This document shows positions 13,600-25,573 of a DNA stretch of 64,000 nucleotides, piece by piece. Position numbers and translations under genes: made by a program. This DNA is from Piper betle (taxonomy: Eukaryota; Streptophyta; Magnoliopsida; Piperales; Piperaceae). The notes beneath the pieces are model-generated. The model worked only from the letters and a program-made list of their open reading frames with translations, had not been told where the DNA came from and did not search any database. The stretch lies in the NCBI GenBank assembly GCA_033002965.1, contig JAURVB010012448.1, positions 1-64,000 of the forward strand. The letters run 5' to 3'. Numbering within the stretch: position 1 is the stretch's first letter; every line of letters begins with the position of its first letter.

Positions 13600-15850
13600 T
13601 ATTCCGGATTTAGAAGGCTGAGGTAGAAGGTGTGCTGGTTTTCAATAAAGTGGTTTGATTCATCAATATAATTATTTTTGTGATTTAAATTATTAGACGG
13701 GCCAGTGGGTGGGGATAGGTGCCTTTTTATTTATTTTTTATATTATATTATTTATTTATTTTTGGGGTGGTGGGTGGCTGGGTTCCTAAAAATGCAAGTA
13801 ATTTTTTTGTTTTATAGGAAGGGGGAGGGTTTATTTTTTTAAGGAGTGGTGGATGGGTATTTTAAAAACACAATAAACAGGGGAGAGGGGTGTGTTTTTT
13901 GGAGGAGGCGGGAGGAAGTAATTGGCCTTATCCTTTCAGGGAATGCCGCATTGTTTTTTTAGTGGGGTGTTTTTTTCATTCTAAGGGGGTGGGTGTTTTT
14001 TATTTAACCGAGGGGAGGGTTTTAGCTTTTTTTTTTAAGTAGGGAGAGGATGACCTTTTCTTTTCACGTGTGTTGTTTTGAGAAGAGAAAGAAAAGGATT
14101 GTATGATTTTTTTGTGTTCATTTACGTTAAGTAATTTTTTCTAAATAATATTTTAAATAATTTTACTTTTGTTTATTATCAATTTCTTTTAATCAAATTA
14201 TAGTTATAATTGAACAAATTTTTTAGTTGACTTAATTTTTTTGTAATTAATTTATTTTCATAAATTTATTCTATTATTCTATTATTTTATCAGTTTATTT
14301 TTCATTGACACATTAATCAATGTCATCAATGCTTATATTAATAAAAATAATAAATTAGATTAAATTTATAAAATGATAAAATAAACTAATTAAAAATATG
14401 TAAAAAATAGGTCTTGCCATTAATTTATATTATGAACATATGATGACATTACAATTAACTAGATTATGTTATTAATGACATCATTCATTATTTAATAATG
14501 ACATTGATAACATTTATGATTTTTTTATTATTCAACTTTTCTTATAAACAATTTATTTGTTAGTATTCAACTTTTCATAAGTTAATGACATCCATGACAT
14601 TTTGATAAAATTATGATATCATTAATGAGATTTTAAATAATTATATTAACATAATTAGATTAACATAACTAAGAGGATGTAAAAATCAATAAATTTTACT
14701 CGGTTAGGTACAAAACTTTCTGGGCAATCCGAGCCGATTTTCATCCCGAATCAACAGTAACTGCCAATTCAAGCGGGGAGACGAGACGAGGGGTCGGTGG
14801 GTTAGCGGAGTGTGCAGGCGGGCGACGAGGGATGGCACGGCGGTCGAGGGGTTTGGGTGAGGGCGAATAAGGGAGAGGGAAGGGGTAGTTTCGATAATAA
14901 AAATTGACTCGCTCCCGACATGATTGAATAATAATAAAATAAATATTTAAATATATAAATATAATATAATAAAATCCAATAAAATAAAATACAACAGGAG
15001 AGGATATTAATGACCGATTCAAATAAATTGATTTTTATTTAATTTTTGATCAATTGGTCCAATTCAATGACTCATTCTAATCTGATTCAACGTCCGATTT
15101 CAATTTTTGAAACTATGGCTAGGAATAACATTTTTTATTAAAATTTTATTTTAAAACAAATTAATTTAATAAAAATTAATTACATAAATGTTATGATTAT
15201 TATAAATGTCATTAACAAAAAAAAGATGTCATTAATAACATAATCTAGTTGATTGTAATGTAATTGTTGGCATTATCAAGTTAATTTCAATGTCATCAAC
15301 GTCACAAACAACATATTGTTAAAATAATAAGTTAATTTAAAAAATAATTTGTTTAAAAAATAAATTATCTAATTAATTACTAATATATATATATTGTTTA
15401 GAAAAAATCACTTCGGGCAAATGAACAAAAAAAATTGATACAACCCTCTCTTTGCCTTGTGAAATCAACAAAAACAAGCTTACCCACTCCACCTTAAAAA
15501 AAAACCCAAATCCAACCCACTCTCTGCCCCTACACAAAAACAAACAAAAATAAAAAAGCCTACCATCTACCCCTCTCAAAAAAAAAAAAAACACCCATTC
15601 CCTCCTTTAAAAAAGGCAGCCTGTCTCTCCTAATACACCCACCCCTTCCCCATTTAAAAAAATAAAAAAGCACTCTCTGCCCCCCATCAAAAAAGAAAAA
15701 AATAAAAACAATGTCCACCCGCTCCTCCCACGCTAAAAACAACCACTCCCTCTGCCCCTCACAAAAAAGAAACCCCTTTACTCGATTATAAAAGAAAAAC
15801 AAAAAAATTACTAAATTTTTTTCATAAAATCCCACTCTACTCTATTATAG
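13600..15850. mobile_element. Large foldback (inverted-repeat) element with a nested TIR element
   Basis: The two halves are inverted copies of each other. Outer parts: a G-rich, T-run-rich left arm (about 13690-14100, many GGGTGG tracts) faces a C-rich, A-run-rich right arm (about 15400-15850). Inner parts: 14446-14482 matches the reverse complement of 15224-15260 at 36 of 37 positions, and the surrounding repeats of GACAT/ATGTC also correspond. The loop contains a separate GC-cored TIR element (14705-15116). No transposase frame is seen, so it is non-autonomous. The long low-complexity runs open frames on the minus strand (15373-15835), which are not genes. The outer ends are uncertain by about 100 bases. 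Confidence 0.6.
14705..15116. mobile_element. Short copy of the GC-cored TIR element family
   Basis: A GC-rich core (about 14760-14890) is followed by AAAAATTGACTCGCTCCCGAC, a flank shared with other copies in the window (near 16500, 42005, 54215 and 55255). The right end reads CAATTTTTGAAACTATGG, whose reverse complement resembles the ATAGTTGCAAAAATCGG end at 53756. The left end (around CGAGCCGATTTTCATC) is less well defined. The copy lies inside the loop of the larger foldback. Confidence 0.5.
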
Positions 15851-16049
15851 TATCGCATTTCTTATCCAACCAACAGCTGACAAAAGAAATAAAAGTAAAA
15901 AACTAAACAAATTAAATAAATTAGAAAATAAATAAATACATAAAAGTACATAAATAAATTTAAAAAAATAAAATGTTATCTTAGTAAATATAGAAAAAAA
16001 CACAGTGAATCATGTTATATTCTTTGCCCTCTTGCATGTCTCAGTAGAC

Positions 16050-17637
16050 TTGCTATATATATATATATATATAGCGGGGAGACTGTGTTGCACTTTTTCG
16101 GTTGTTGGATTGAATCCAATAGTTGGAAAATAAATCCCCTCCACCCTGCCGTTGCTTCTTTCGTACCCCCCCCTGTTGGGAAGAGCCGGGAAGGGAGGGA
16201 AAGAGGCTAGAGATGGTCGTCGGAGGTCATCGCCAGAGTTAGTGGCCAGCGGCGACGTGTGCAAGGTGGGCGGCAGTGGGTAGCCGGGAAGGAAAACAGT
16301 AGGGAGAGGGGGAAGGAAGGGAGGCCGTGGTAAGGCGGCAATGACACTAGCTGGCGGCATTGCTAGCTGGCAGCAGGCGGTTGACAGCGAGGTCGCCGGC
16401 GATGGGGTAGCGCGGAAAAATAGGGAGGGAAAAACAGGAGGGTGGCGTGGCAAAACTGAGGAGAAGGAAATGGGCTTAGGTGCGGGGGTAGTTTCTTAAT
16501 AAAAAATTGACTCATTTCCGACTTGTGTCAATATTACGAAATACATCCCAAAAAATATATAAAAATACATTAAAATGTCATAAAATAATCAAATTCTAAG
16601 TCGAATAACATGCTCTAAACCTAGTAACCCACCAAAAACTAATAAATAGCACATCCTAATGAGGTAAATGACTTAAAACTAATTATGCGATCTACTATCT
16701 AAAAAAATAATAATAAATTAGCATACTTGGGTACTACATGACCCTCATAGCTCATACGTTGAGCCCGGCCTTAGCTCAGCCGTATGAGCTATGAAGGTTA
16801 TGTGTACCCAAATATATAATGATAACGTTGTGAATATAGTAGAAAAAAATGAATTATTAGAATATACAAAAATATGCCAATTTATTTTTTATATAGTGGA
16901 TCGTAGAATTAGTTTTATGTTGTTTCTTGCTTTAGGGTGCATTATTTACTAGTTTTGGGTGGGTTATTAGGTTTAGAATGTGTTATTCGAGTTAGAACTC
17001 AATTATTTTATTTTATGGTTTATGACTGTATATTTTAATATTTTTTGAGATATATTTCATAATATTGACTCTAGTCGGGATTTTTATTATAAAATTACCA
17101 CCGTTTCATTTTTCTTCACCAACCCTGTTTTTCCCCCACCGACCGATGACTCTGTTTTTGTTGGACCACCACCGCCGACGACCTTGCCGCCACCGTCACC
17201 TGCACCACCGCTGGGTCAGCGCCACCATCGCCTTTCCCTTCCTTTCGCTCTTTCTTTTCTCTTACCATGTTCGCCGCTCCTCCCTGCTCTATTTGGTGGA
17301 GTGCTGCAAGCCTCGGCACAATCACTCGCCTCGATGCCGCCGTCTTGTCGTCGTCAACCTCCATCGAACTTGAGGTGCCACTCAGGGATGAGAACGCCGC
17401 CACCTTTCTCTTATTGCATTGCACGTTGCTAAGTGCCGCCAACAATCGTCATCACCGCTGGGCTACCATCCCTAACCCCCTCTTCTCGACTCTTCCCTAG
17501 CTTGGACAGCATGTGCAACGACCTCGAAGGCCGCGTACCAAAACAGCGGGGAGGGGCGATCAGCGCAGCAGCGGCAGCCGGCTGCAAGGTGGGGGGTGAG
17601 AGGAAACTACAACACAGCCTGCACAAATTTCTTTTTC

Positions 17638-17674
<37 letters not shown>

Positions 17675-17680
17675 ATTCTA
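16050..17680. mobile_element. Large foldback of two head-to-head GC-cored elements
   Basis: The region is one long imperfect palindrome centred near 16768, where CATAGCTCATACG faces CGTATGAGCTATG. Reading out from the centre, both arms carry the same AT-rich stretch (TCAATATTACGAAATAC on the left; its inverted partner near 17050-17070), then the flank next to TTGACT, then a GC-rich core (16140-16480 left, 17110-17590 right), then a CTGTGTTG motif and a TA microsatellite at each outer end (16046-16071 and 17641-17671). By eye the inner arms agree at roughly three quarters of positions. The cores open frames of 70-147 codons on both strands without any domain. No transposase is seen. Confidence 0.6.
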
Positions 17681-17689
17681 TGTTTTTAA

Positions 17690-19200
17690 CGTATGCATAA
17701 GATGGAATGCAGTGATGAAAATGACTTTCATTAATGTAAAAATGCTTTCGCAGTTTGAAAAGGATGTGAACAAGTTGGTAGGATGGCAGCAAAACAGAGA
17801 AGCGGACACAGATGTGTAGCTATTGCTGACCCTCAAAACATAATGACAAGGAAGCGTCCAATTAAGTCGATGGAGACATTGTCGTCTCAATTCTTAGATG
17901 ATAATAACTATGAACGGCCAGATGCCTAAAATTGGATCGATCGATTTGGTTTGGGATGTAGTCCTCCAAGTACCAAGATACGGCAATATTTCACCAAGTG
18001 GTTACAAAGCCTTACAAACAAACACAAGAAACATTGAAATTTGATACTACTATATGACAAGGATCCGAAGGTTACTTGTATCTTTGGGGACCTCGAAAGG
18101 ACCACTAATAACCAAAGTTATAATCATCATTCACACTCTAGACAACTTTAATCGTCAATCAAGAAATCATATCAAGCTTTACAAGTCTCCGTCTTCATCA
18201 CTTGCAGGCACTACAAAAGTTGTGCACAAATTCCCTCTCGAAAAATCTGAGTTGGGTTGGCAATAATACGGGTATTGTACGCACGACGACTAGAGTACTA
18301 CTTATAACACGTAATCACAAGTGATCCTCATAGATAATGTTCTAACTATACAAATTAATGCAATTTTGAAAAAATTAATTAGTTTATATTTGCTATTCCA
18401 TGTGAAAAGAAGTCACAATTTTATGGAATTGTATAGGATTAGGACCAACGAAGGGGAAAATGTTCTTTCATTTGTTACCTTATTTGTTTGGTATCATCTT
18501 ACTGAAGGTCGACACAAGAAATTGTGATATTGTAGATGGAGCCACATTTAGCTCTTCCAGGCGTCTCCACGGGCGTCGCTCTAGGGAAGAATTAAAATTT
18601 TTTCTTGTAGATGGACTTGACGGAGATGGGAACAATTTGTCCCCCAAAACGAAGAGATAAGAGTGGGAAGCTGACAAAGCATGAAAGCATAGTCGGTGAT
18701 TTGTTTTATTTTTTCTAGTTATATTAGATAATATTTTTGTAATAGAAAGAGCAATTTAGGTCCTTGAATCCATCCGAGAATGAACATCAATTTAATCCTC
18801 TTGAAATCTTATAGAACGCCAGTTGGAATGGACAAAGAAGTGAGTATGGTATCATAAAAATGTGTCAAAAGAAAAGAAAGAGAACCATTTTAAAATCTAT
18901 AAAATTTTGGTCCTTGAACACGCAAAGTTTTTCAGGTAATTAGCAGAGTGGCAAACCATTTCTGTAGCAAATGAATTGATCCATAATCATAGGAAACTTA
19001 TTATAGAGAAAACACCATCAATTGAATAATTCACAATTTGATGCTTAATATAAACAATTCAACACTAAATTCAACTAATTATCTGTACTTCTTTGATTAC
19101 TACATTCCAACATTTCCAAACACGAAATCATCATCCACTCATATATATGTATACAAGATCAAAACCACAAAATTAAACCAAAAAACCAACTTCTAAACTT
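17690..19200. other. Intergenic, unrecognised
   Basis: Codon-like stretches up to about 70 codons occur (18054-18266, 18460-18660), but no family could be recognised and splice structure is absent. It could be decayed transposon or gene-fragment sequence. The last 150 bases are the 3' flank of the minus-strand gene at 19281-19649. Confidence 0.35.
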
Positions 19201-19280
19201 ATTGACAATTCAATATCCTCACCCCATGCACATGAAGACCGCCGGCGACCGCGACGGCGACGAAGATGACGATGGCCGGC

Positions 19281-19649
19281 CTAGCGCTTCCGCCTCTGCT
19301 TCGGCTTCTTCCGATCTTCCACCGGCTTCCCGAAGACGCCGCAAAAGCCGCAGCCGGAGAGCTTGGGCGACGGCGGGTCGATGGCCGGCGACACCTTCCC
19401 GGTCCGCCACGCCCGTCCTCCTCCCGACCGGCTCCGCTCCATCGTGCCGGCCGCCGGCGCCGCGCCGCCTCCCTGCGTGGTCCTCTGCTCCTTAGCCTCC
19501 GACGGCTGGCCCCGGTCGTCGCCTTCTTCCTTCTTCTTGGGCTGGGTGAGCTCGCCGGAGAGGAACCTGTCTTCCCACACCAGCCCCGACGAGCCTTGCC
19601 GCCGGAACGACACTGAAGATCTCTGGAGGCCGGACGCAGGTGCAGCCAT
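19281..19649 (-). CDS. Small MASS-like MAPK-substrate protein
   Basis: This intronless gene encodes 122 residues. The N-terminus has the block LQRSSVSFRRQGSSGLVW, then DRFLSGEL; after a low-complexity middle comes RSRSGGGRAWRTGKVSP AIDPPSPK and the Cys/Gly motif SGCGFCGVFGK, ending in a basic tail. These blocks characterise a small plant family that includes Arabidopsis At1g80180 and At1g15400, described as MAPK substrates (MASS) that influence stomatal development; the SP dipeptides in KVSP and PPSP fit proline-directed phosphorylation. The first ATG (19649) fits the family N-terminus and is preceded by a TATA-rich promoter. The homology is from memory of conserved motifs; the biological role is inference. 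Confidence 0.8.
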   Translation of the reverse strand: MAAPASGLQRSSVSFRRQGSSGLVWEDRFLSGELTQPKKKEEGDDRGQPSEAKEQRTTQGGGAAPAAGTMERSRSGGGRAWRTGKVSPAIDPPSPKLSGCGFCGVFGKPVEDRKKPKQRRKR

Positions 19650-19717
19650 GGATCTATGCTAAGTTCTCCACCTCAATTGGTGGTACAGTTTGAACCCATT
19701 TCTATTATTGTTTATAC

Positions 19718-19745
19718 TGTGTTTATATATATGTATATATAAATG
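19718..19745 (-). promoter_or_regulatory. TATA-rich core promoter of the MASS-like gene
   Basis: A run of TATATATA-type sequence ending in TATATAAA (minus strand) lies about 70-95 bases upstream of the start codon at 19649, a plausible place for a TATA box with a short 5' UTR. Confidence 0.45.
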
Positions 19746-19769
19746 AACAAGAGGTGGGAAGATGACAAG

Positions 19770-21455
19770 CAAGGAATAAGAGAAGAAGGTCATTTGTAGG
19801 AGGGATTACTGTTTAACAACTTAACTATACGGTTGATTATTATTTAATACGTTGATTAGGCATTGTACATCCTGCTCATACTTAAATATATTGGCACATC
19901 AACTCCTTGCTGGAGGCTTGTGCCTTCTCCTGTCTTATTTGACCTGCTCCTCGCCTCTGTTATTTGATGACCAAATTTATGGTTAAGATTGATTTGTATT
20001 TTTCTTTTTGTATAAAAACAAGGCATGGAAGTCAATTATTGCTCCTTAAAACAATTGTCTATCGCCGCCTTCTCTTGAACATAAGTTCGATATTCTTGCA
20101 GCTTCCCTGCTACTGCATTTGGATTAAATATTTATCATGTGGTGAAATAAACGAAAGTGATTTTTTCTACGAACGAGACGACGTCACTGGGTGAAGATTT
20201 AGAGTAGAAACTGCCATGGGGTGTCTCAAGTTGGTTGATTGTCCACCATTTCTTCGAATGGTACGAAGGGGTTGACGTACCAAAAATCGGCTACCGCTCT
20301 AAGCAGTTTCTATGGGTAACATTGGGAAATAATGCGGAGAATTTTAATTTCGTTTGGCCTACTTGCTTCTTGATCTTGAGCATTCCAAGACCAAGATGGT
20401 CACTGGCATGTTTGAGGTCACACAGCACAACACATTATCCTCTGTTTGTTTGATACATGGCACACTTAGGCTGGTTATATCGGATACGAATTCTTTGGCA
20501 ATTGTTTGTGAAGCACCTGTAGATGCTGTCCACTGCACCGTCCACTAGAATTTAATTTATCAAAAAATATATTTCGTTGATGAGCAGTTTATTTTGTTAG
20601 AGTTGGCCCATTTGGTATAAGTTGTTTCTTGACCTTGAGCCTTTACAAAGCAAGATGGTCCTCCATGGGAGACGTGACATGTCTGAGATAATCACACTGT
20701 CCAGAAAATCATCCTCCGTTGGCCTGATACCTGACACTAAATACGACACTTCCACCGGAGCTGGTGTAGAAGAAACCGGATTCGAACGATTTCCACCCCC
20801 CACCCCCCATTTATGTGGTGGTGAAGCGACCCAACTAATCAATGGCAGTTACTAGCCATTTCAATCGGGAGCCAATTCTGCTTCTAGGCCTTTCCAAAAG
20901 AAAAAGAAAAACACCATTAGTTTGTTGCAGACACGCGAGGATAACACACACTGCAGATCAGGTTTCAAATGACCATCTACTAACACACAAGGTCACGAAC
21001 ATCTCTTCCATTAAATTGATAAACTTTGCTTAGCTTTAATCATGTCAAGACAGCCTAACATGTGTTGGTTCCAACTAGTCTGAAATCATGCACATCAAGA
21101 ATTTATGAGTCGGTGGACAGGAAAGGTACCACGGTAAAGACTTTGGCATCGCCAGCCTCAACTCAGAAAAAAGAGTGCGCCAAGTCAACCTACACAAGGA
21201 GTTCGACAAGACTGGTTGATGGTTGTCACCGAATATCTTCTTCCTTAGGTGTTAATTGTTGAGTTCCCGATAAAATGACTCCCATTTATGCAAATAGAGG
21301 AAGAGGACGGCTCCATCTGCTTTTATTACGTCCAGAGTCCTGGATTTCATCTTTCCACTGCGTAAACTGTTCATCTTCTAGTGTCAATTTGTATTCCTGC
21401 AAGATATAACTTGTGTAAAAGAAAGCTTTTGCACATCTTTTGCATCGATGAACTT
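19770..21455. other. Intergenic, two diverged similar segments
   Basis: No gene was recognised. Two stretches look like old duplicates of each other: about 20355-20460 and about 20610-20735 share GGCC-ACTTG-TTCTTGA-CTTGAGC, AAG-CAAGATGGTC and ATCCTC-GTT-G-TTGATAC in the same order. A C-rich run at about 20778-20802 is low complexity. Confidence 0.35.
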
Positions 21456-21463
21456 ACCGTTTT

Positions 21464-22137
21464 TAGGGTTGTTAATTGAGTGAGTCAGTCAGTTCGTGAG
21501 CATTTAACGTTCGGCTCGGCTTGACTCGACTTGAAACTCGACATTTAAATGCTCGACTCGAACTCGAATCTTACGAGCCGAGCTTGAGCAAGGTCGTGTT
21601 CGACTCGACTCGACTCGGTTATAACTCGAAATCGACTCGAACTCGACTCGTAGCTCGACTCGAACTCGACTCAATAAAATAATATAATAATATAGTCTTT
21701 ATATTATATTATATTATATATATATATATATATATATGCAATATAATAACACAAGAAGCAAGATAGTTGAGATGGTAAGTATTTACTTTGATGATTTTAA
21801 GGTTGTGGGTTTAAACTACATTGGCCTCATTTTTTTAAGTGAAGTACTCTTGATTTTTAATCGAGCTAGTTTCGAACTCATTTTTTTTAAGTGAAGTACC
21901 TTTGACTTTTAATCGAGCTAGTTTCGAGCTAACAAACAAGTTGGCAAACGAACTCATAAAAATTAAACAGTTTAAGTATATTCGAGCTCGAGTCGAGCTC
22001 GAACACATAAAACATATTCGAGTCGAACTCGAGTATGTATGTCCAAAACTCGTTCGATCTTGAGTCGAGTTCGAACTATTCGAGCCGAGTTCGAACACAT
22101 GCTTGAACTCGGCTCGCTCGCTCAATTAGCACCCCTA
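21464..22137. mobile_element. Non-autonomous hAT-like element (GAGTCGAGCTCG-rich)
   Basis: The ends are inverted repeats: TAGGGTTGTTAATTGAGTGAG at 21464 and, inverted, TAGGGGTGCTAATTGAGCGAG ending at 22137. The flanks are a likely 8-bp target duplication, ACCGTTTT (21456-21463) and ACCGTTCA (22138-22145), matching at six of eight. An 8-bp duplication with TAGGG ends fits hAT transposons. The interior is full of CTCGACTCGAACTCGA-type words on both strands, has a TA microsatellite (about 21707-21736) and a direct duplication (about 21833-21925, GTGAAGTAC...TTTTAATCGAGCTAG twice). No transposase frame. It lies about 460 bases downstream of OCP3. Confidence 0.75.
21764..21817 (+). repeat. tRNA-promoter-like (SINE-like) segment inside the hAT element
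   Basis: TAGTTGAGATGG (21764-21775) fits the pol III box A consensus, and GGGTTTAAACT (21807-21817) resembles a box B with one change from GGTTCGAA. Spacing of about 43 bases start to start is acceptable for a tRNA-derived SINE head. No tRNA cloverleaf could be built, so it is not a tRNA gene. Confidence 0.4.
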
Positions 22138-22280
22138 ACCGTTCAGAAACAGCAAGCAACCAGGACAAGAACAACAGTTGTAGCAAAGTTACAAATTCGG
22201 AGTGAAAAGATGTTTCAAATGCGTACATACATCTATGTCATTCGAAGAAACTATTTCATTGAGACTACGAAGAAATTTGT

Positions 22281-22563
22281 GATTCCAAAACTTGATGCAT
22301 AGAAAATCTCCTGCCCCTTCATGATAGAAAACGTGCATATGCCTGTACCAGCAGACGAAACTTATTGAAAACCTCTGGCCCAAATACTTCTTGTGTGATG
22401 AAGCCACGGATATCCACATGGTAGTCTAAAAGTTGTGATTCCAAAATTTGATCCATAGAAAACTCCTGCCTGTACCAACAGATGAAACTTATTGAAACCT
22501 CTGGCCCGAAAACTTCTTGTGTGATGAAGCCACGGATATCCACATGGTAGTCTAAAAGTTGTG
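22281..22563 (-). repeat. Tandem duplication in the OCP3 3' flank
   Basis: The segment beginning GATTCCAAAACTTGATGCAT (22281-22436) is repeated directly at 22437-22563. The last 75 bases of the two copies (GTGTGATGAAGCCACGG to CTAAAAGTTGT) are essentially identical, while copy 1 carries about 28 extra bases near 22315-22342. It ends 40 bases from the OCP3 stop codon, so it probably lies in that gene's 3' UTR. Confidence 0.9.
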
Positions 22564-22600
22564 GCAAAATAGCAAATATGCCCATCTGAAAGCTTCTATT

Positions 22601-25366
22601 TTAACCTACGGGCATGGCATCAGGCACCTTGCGTCTGAAAGGCATTCGTTGATCAGGAACTCCATCTTCACTACGCTTATCTTCAAACCATTTTATCACC
22701 ACCTTCCTTGGCAAGTTCGTCAAGTGAACAATGTTGTTTATCATTGCATTCTGCAAAAGGCTACATGGTATTAATCAAATGAAAGAATCTTAATCTCCAC
22801 AAATGCCAAGATGACATATATAAATTATAAAAAAAGGTTAGCTACTGATATCTTTTCAAAAATAGTTTCCAGAATAAGTCATACATAGACTCAAGTTCTT
22901 AAACATAAAGATGAAAATTTTTAAGGTTTACACAATTTTGCACAATCAAAACTATAAAACTAACATTAGATTAATCAAAACAGCAAAGGAAAAAATGGAG
23001 TAAACTGATGACTTATTATTGCCGGGGGACAGAATCAGGAAAAACTGATAATAAGCTATGCTTCCAATCGCTTCAAACCAATTTCTTAGCAATAAGCTCT
23101 AGATTTTGAGGATGCCTTAAGAGTAGTGCCCTCAATGCACTATGTGGATATTAGATTTAAATGATAGTACCACAGTAACCGAATATAACATAAAAATAGG
23201 CAACCTGGCATATTAACGACCAAATTAGGTATATTTTTCACCATTTCATTAAAATGAACAGAAGAATCATCTATAGATTGAAAAAAGAGTTCTTACTTAC
23301 AGTTGGGCGTTTTGTACGACCATATACTCTTTCTAAAGTTCCAATCTGGGATTTTTCAATCGTTTTTTAGTAGACCATTTATCTTGCATCACAAAGACTG
23401 GTGTTTTTGAGTCAAGTACTGGTTCTGCACCAACTACAGGACCAGCCATGTACATGTTAATAGCCTCATTTTCTAATTCCGCTGTCTTGGTATCTGGTTC
23501 TCTGGGAGCAGATGCAACTTTATCAGGCAGTGAAGCACTCATAAGTAGAAGATTGGGAGGTGGATCTCGTAATAATTCAAGAACCAAAGCTCTGTCAAGA
23601 CCGAGCTCAGCTGCAAGGCTTTTTATCTGCAACAAAGCCACAAACTTCAGTGTCATTTAGAGGTCCTATAAGAAGCTGGATAAACAGTAACGACTAACTT
23701 AAGAAGGAAGCATCATAAAATACACAATTAAGGTGCTTACACTAGTTTCATGTCTACTGGCTTTTAAGTGATCTAAGTCGGAAACACAAAAAGATATACA
23801 ACAAAAGCACTTACACTAGTTTTACACCTCCCAGCCTTCAAAGCTGAGGCCAATCTTCTAAGCTGCCAAGTTTTAAGCTTTACAGGTTCATCCTCCTCCT
23901 CATCTTCATTATCATCTTCAATCTCATTGCTATTATCTTGGATATTTGCATCTAGAACAATGTCGTTGTCACCGAATGCTTCTGCTAATTCTTGTTCCAG
24001 CCTAGCAAAATCCTCCTCAGCAAGTTCATCATCAAAGTCATCTTCATCAAAATTGTCATTTTTTAAGTCTTCCACTAATTGATTGACAGTGCCTCAATGG
24101 CATCTTCGTCCAAATCATCCAGCTCATTGTGGTCCTTCTTCAATGACTTCTGCACAAAATAATTATTATTTTTACTAGAAACAGATAAAATAAACAAAAT
24201 CAAAAGGTCACATAGAAATGTGATTAATGATATAATTGAGTAGAATTTGTGTGCCATAAGCTTGTAATGACTGGAAGATCTATGTGAGCTTCATGTATCC
24301 AGTTCTCAATTTGAGAATTTGCAAATTTTTTGTTTCCAATATAAAAATTCAATGGTATTCTAGAAACATTGTCGCACTTTCTCATTCAGCCAAGCTAATG
24401 GCAGAAAATTCTGTGCAAATTATATTTCATCGCAATTGCAATAGATGTCTAATGCTCCAGACCTGTGACGTGTTTCCAGACTTCAGTGTACAGGTTATAA
24501 GCAAAGTAAGATTGCTAAATTGTTGGGTAGATGAACACTGGGATAATGTAGGCCACAACTGCTCATTTCAACAGCTAAACTACATGCTAACAGCTATGCA
24601 TTACCATGCAGAATAGCGCATTGAGAGTTTATATTTAATTTACAGTACTCCTTTTATTTAAATTGTTAAGGGGCAACGCATATCCTAAAGAGGTATTTAA
24701 CCAGCCATTTCTGTCATCAAGAACATCAAATTTGAGACGATAAAAGGAGAAATCAACCAACCCTGATGGTATATTAATACACCCACCAAAATCTCTACAT
24801 ACTAGACATCATAAACATTAGTATTTCAGAAATTCTGGCAATCCACGTATGGTGACAACCCATTACCAATGACATTCCAGAATTTTAGAGTACTCTACCT
24901 TCCAAATTACTGGCAAGTTTGTATAAGAAGTGACATCAAACTACTTTTTGTCAATTTTTAAGCAATATATGATACAAGAGATCACATTTTTGTCAAAATA
25001 ATACTAAAACGAACTGGACTACCACTCAAGAAAACGCAAAGCAAAAAAATTTTAAAGGCTTGTCAGTTTTCCCACGTCGCCGAGACAGCTAATGAGAAAA
25101 GAACTGCTGCAACTACTCGAACAACAAACAAATAAGAAGATGGTGGAAGGAGTAGTAAAGACTCTTACTTCGCCCTTGCTGGTAGCTCTGGGCGCCCCGT
25201 CACTCCGACGGCGAGGGAACGCAACTGACATAGGACAGCGGGGCCGTGCACGACGGAAGAAGAGGGCGGCACCAACAAGGCCGATTGGTTTCCAGAGCTG
25301 GGGAGAATGGGGTGCGAACCTCAGAGCCATTGGGGCAGCGCCGGCGCTGGCGCCGGCGGCGGCCAT
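22601..25366 (-). CDS. OCP3: OCP3-type homeodomain protein, with two single-base frameshifts
   Basis: OCP3 is a plant homeodomain transcription factor that tunes pathogen and drought/ABA responses. Exons: 25366-25169 (N-terminal, transit-peptide-like, Ser/Arg-rich), 24149-23815 (acidic: DEDAIEAL, NDNFDEDDFDDELAEEDF), 23626-23301 (LAAELGLDRALVLELLRDPPPN to RVYGRTKRPT), 22750-22601 (NAMINNIVHLTNLPRKVV, then IKWFEDKR). The homeodomain is split between the last two exons; WFEDKR corresponds to the recognition-helix WFxxxR. All exon borders are phase 0, but exon 2 (335 nt) and exon 3 (326 nt) are each one base short of a multiple of three. A missing T near 24085 (GCACTG[T]TCAATC) and a missing A in the run 23363-23368 restore the reading exactly. 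The protein would then have about 336 residues. An acidic region before a C-terminal homeodomain fits the family. Confidence 0.9.
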
Positions 25367-25573
25367 GAATGTCGTCGGCGACGACGATTTGAGAATAGAA
25401 GGCTCTGATTAACGCTGTTTAGATAATAGTGATAAAACTGCCGGGGAGAGAAGAAGCTGTTTAGAGCTAAGTCATTGGGCAAGTTAAGCAAATATCAAAT
25501 TTGTTCGATTTGATGTTGAAAAAAAATTTTGTTCGATTTGAATTTTGGCTTCAATCGATTTTTTTTTCCTAAT

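Noticed and set aside
15373..17641. Frames of 70-147 codons in the foldback region
   Set aside because: Low-complexity T/G-rich or GC-rich arms; overlapping on both strands; no family.
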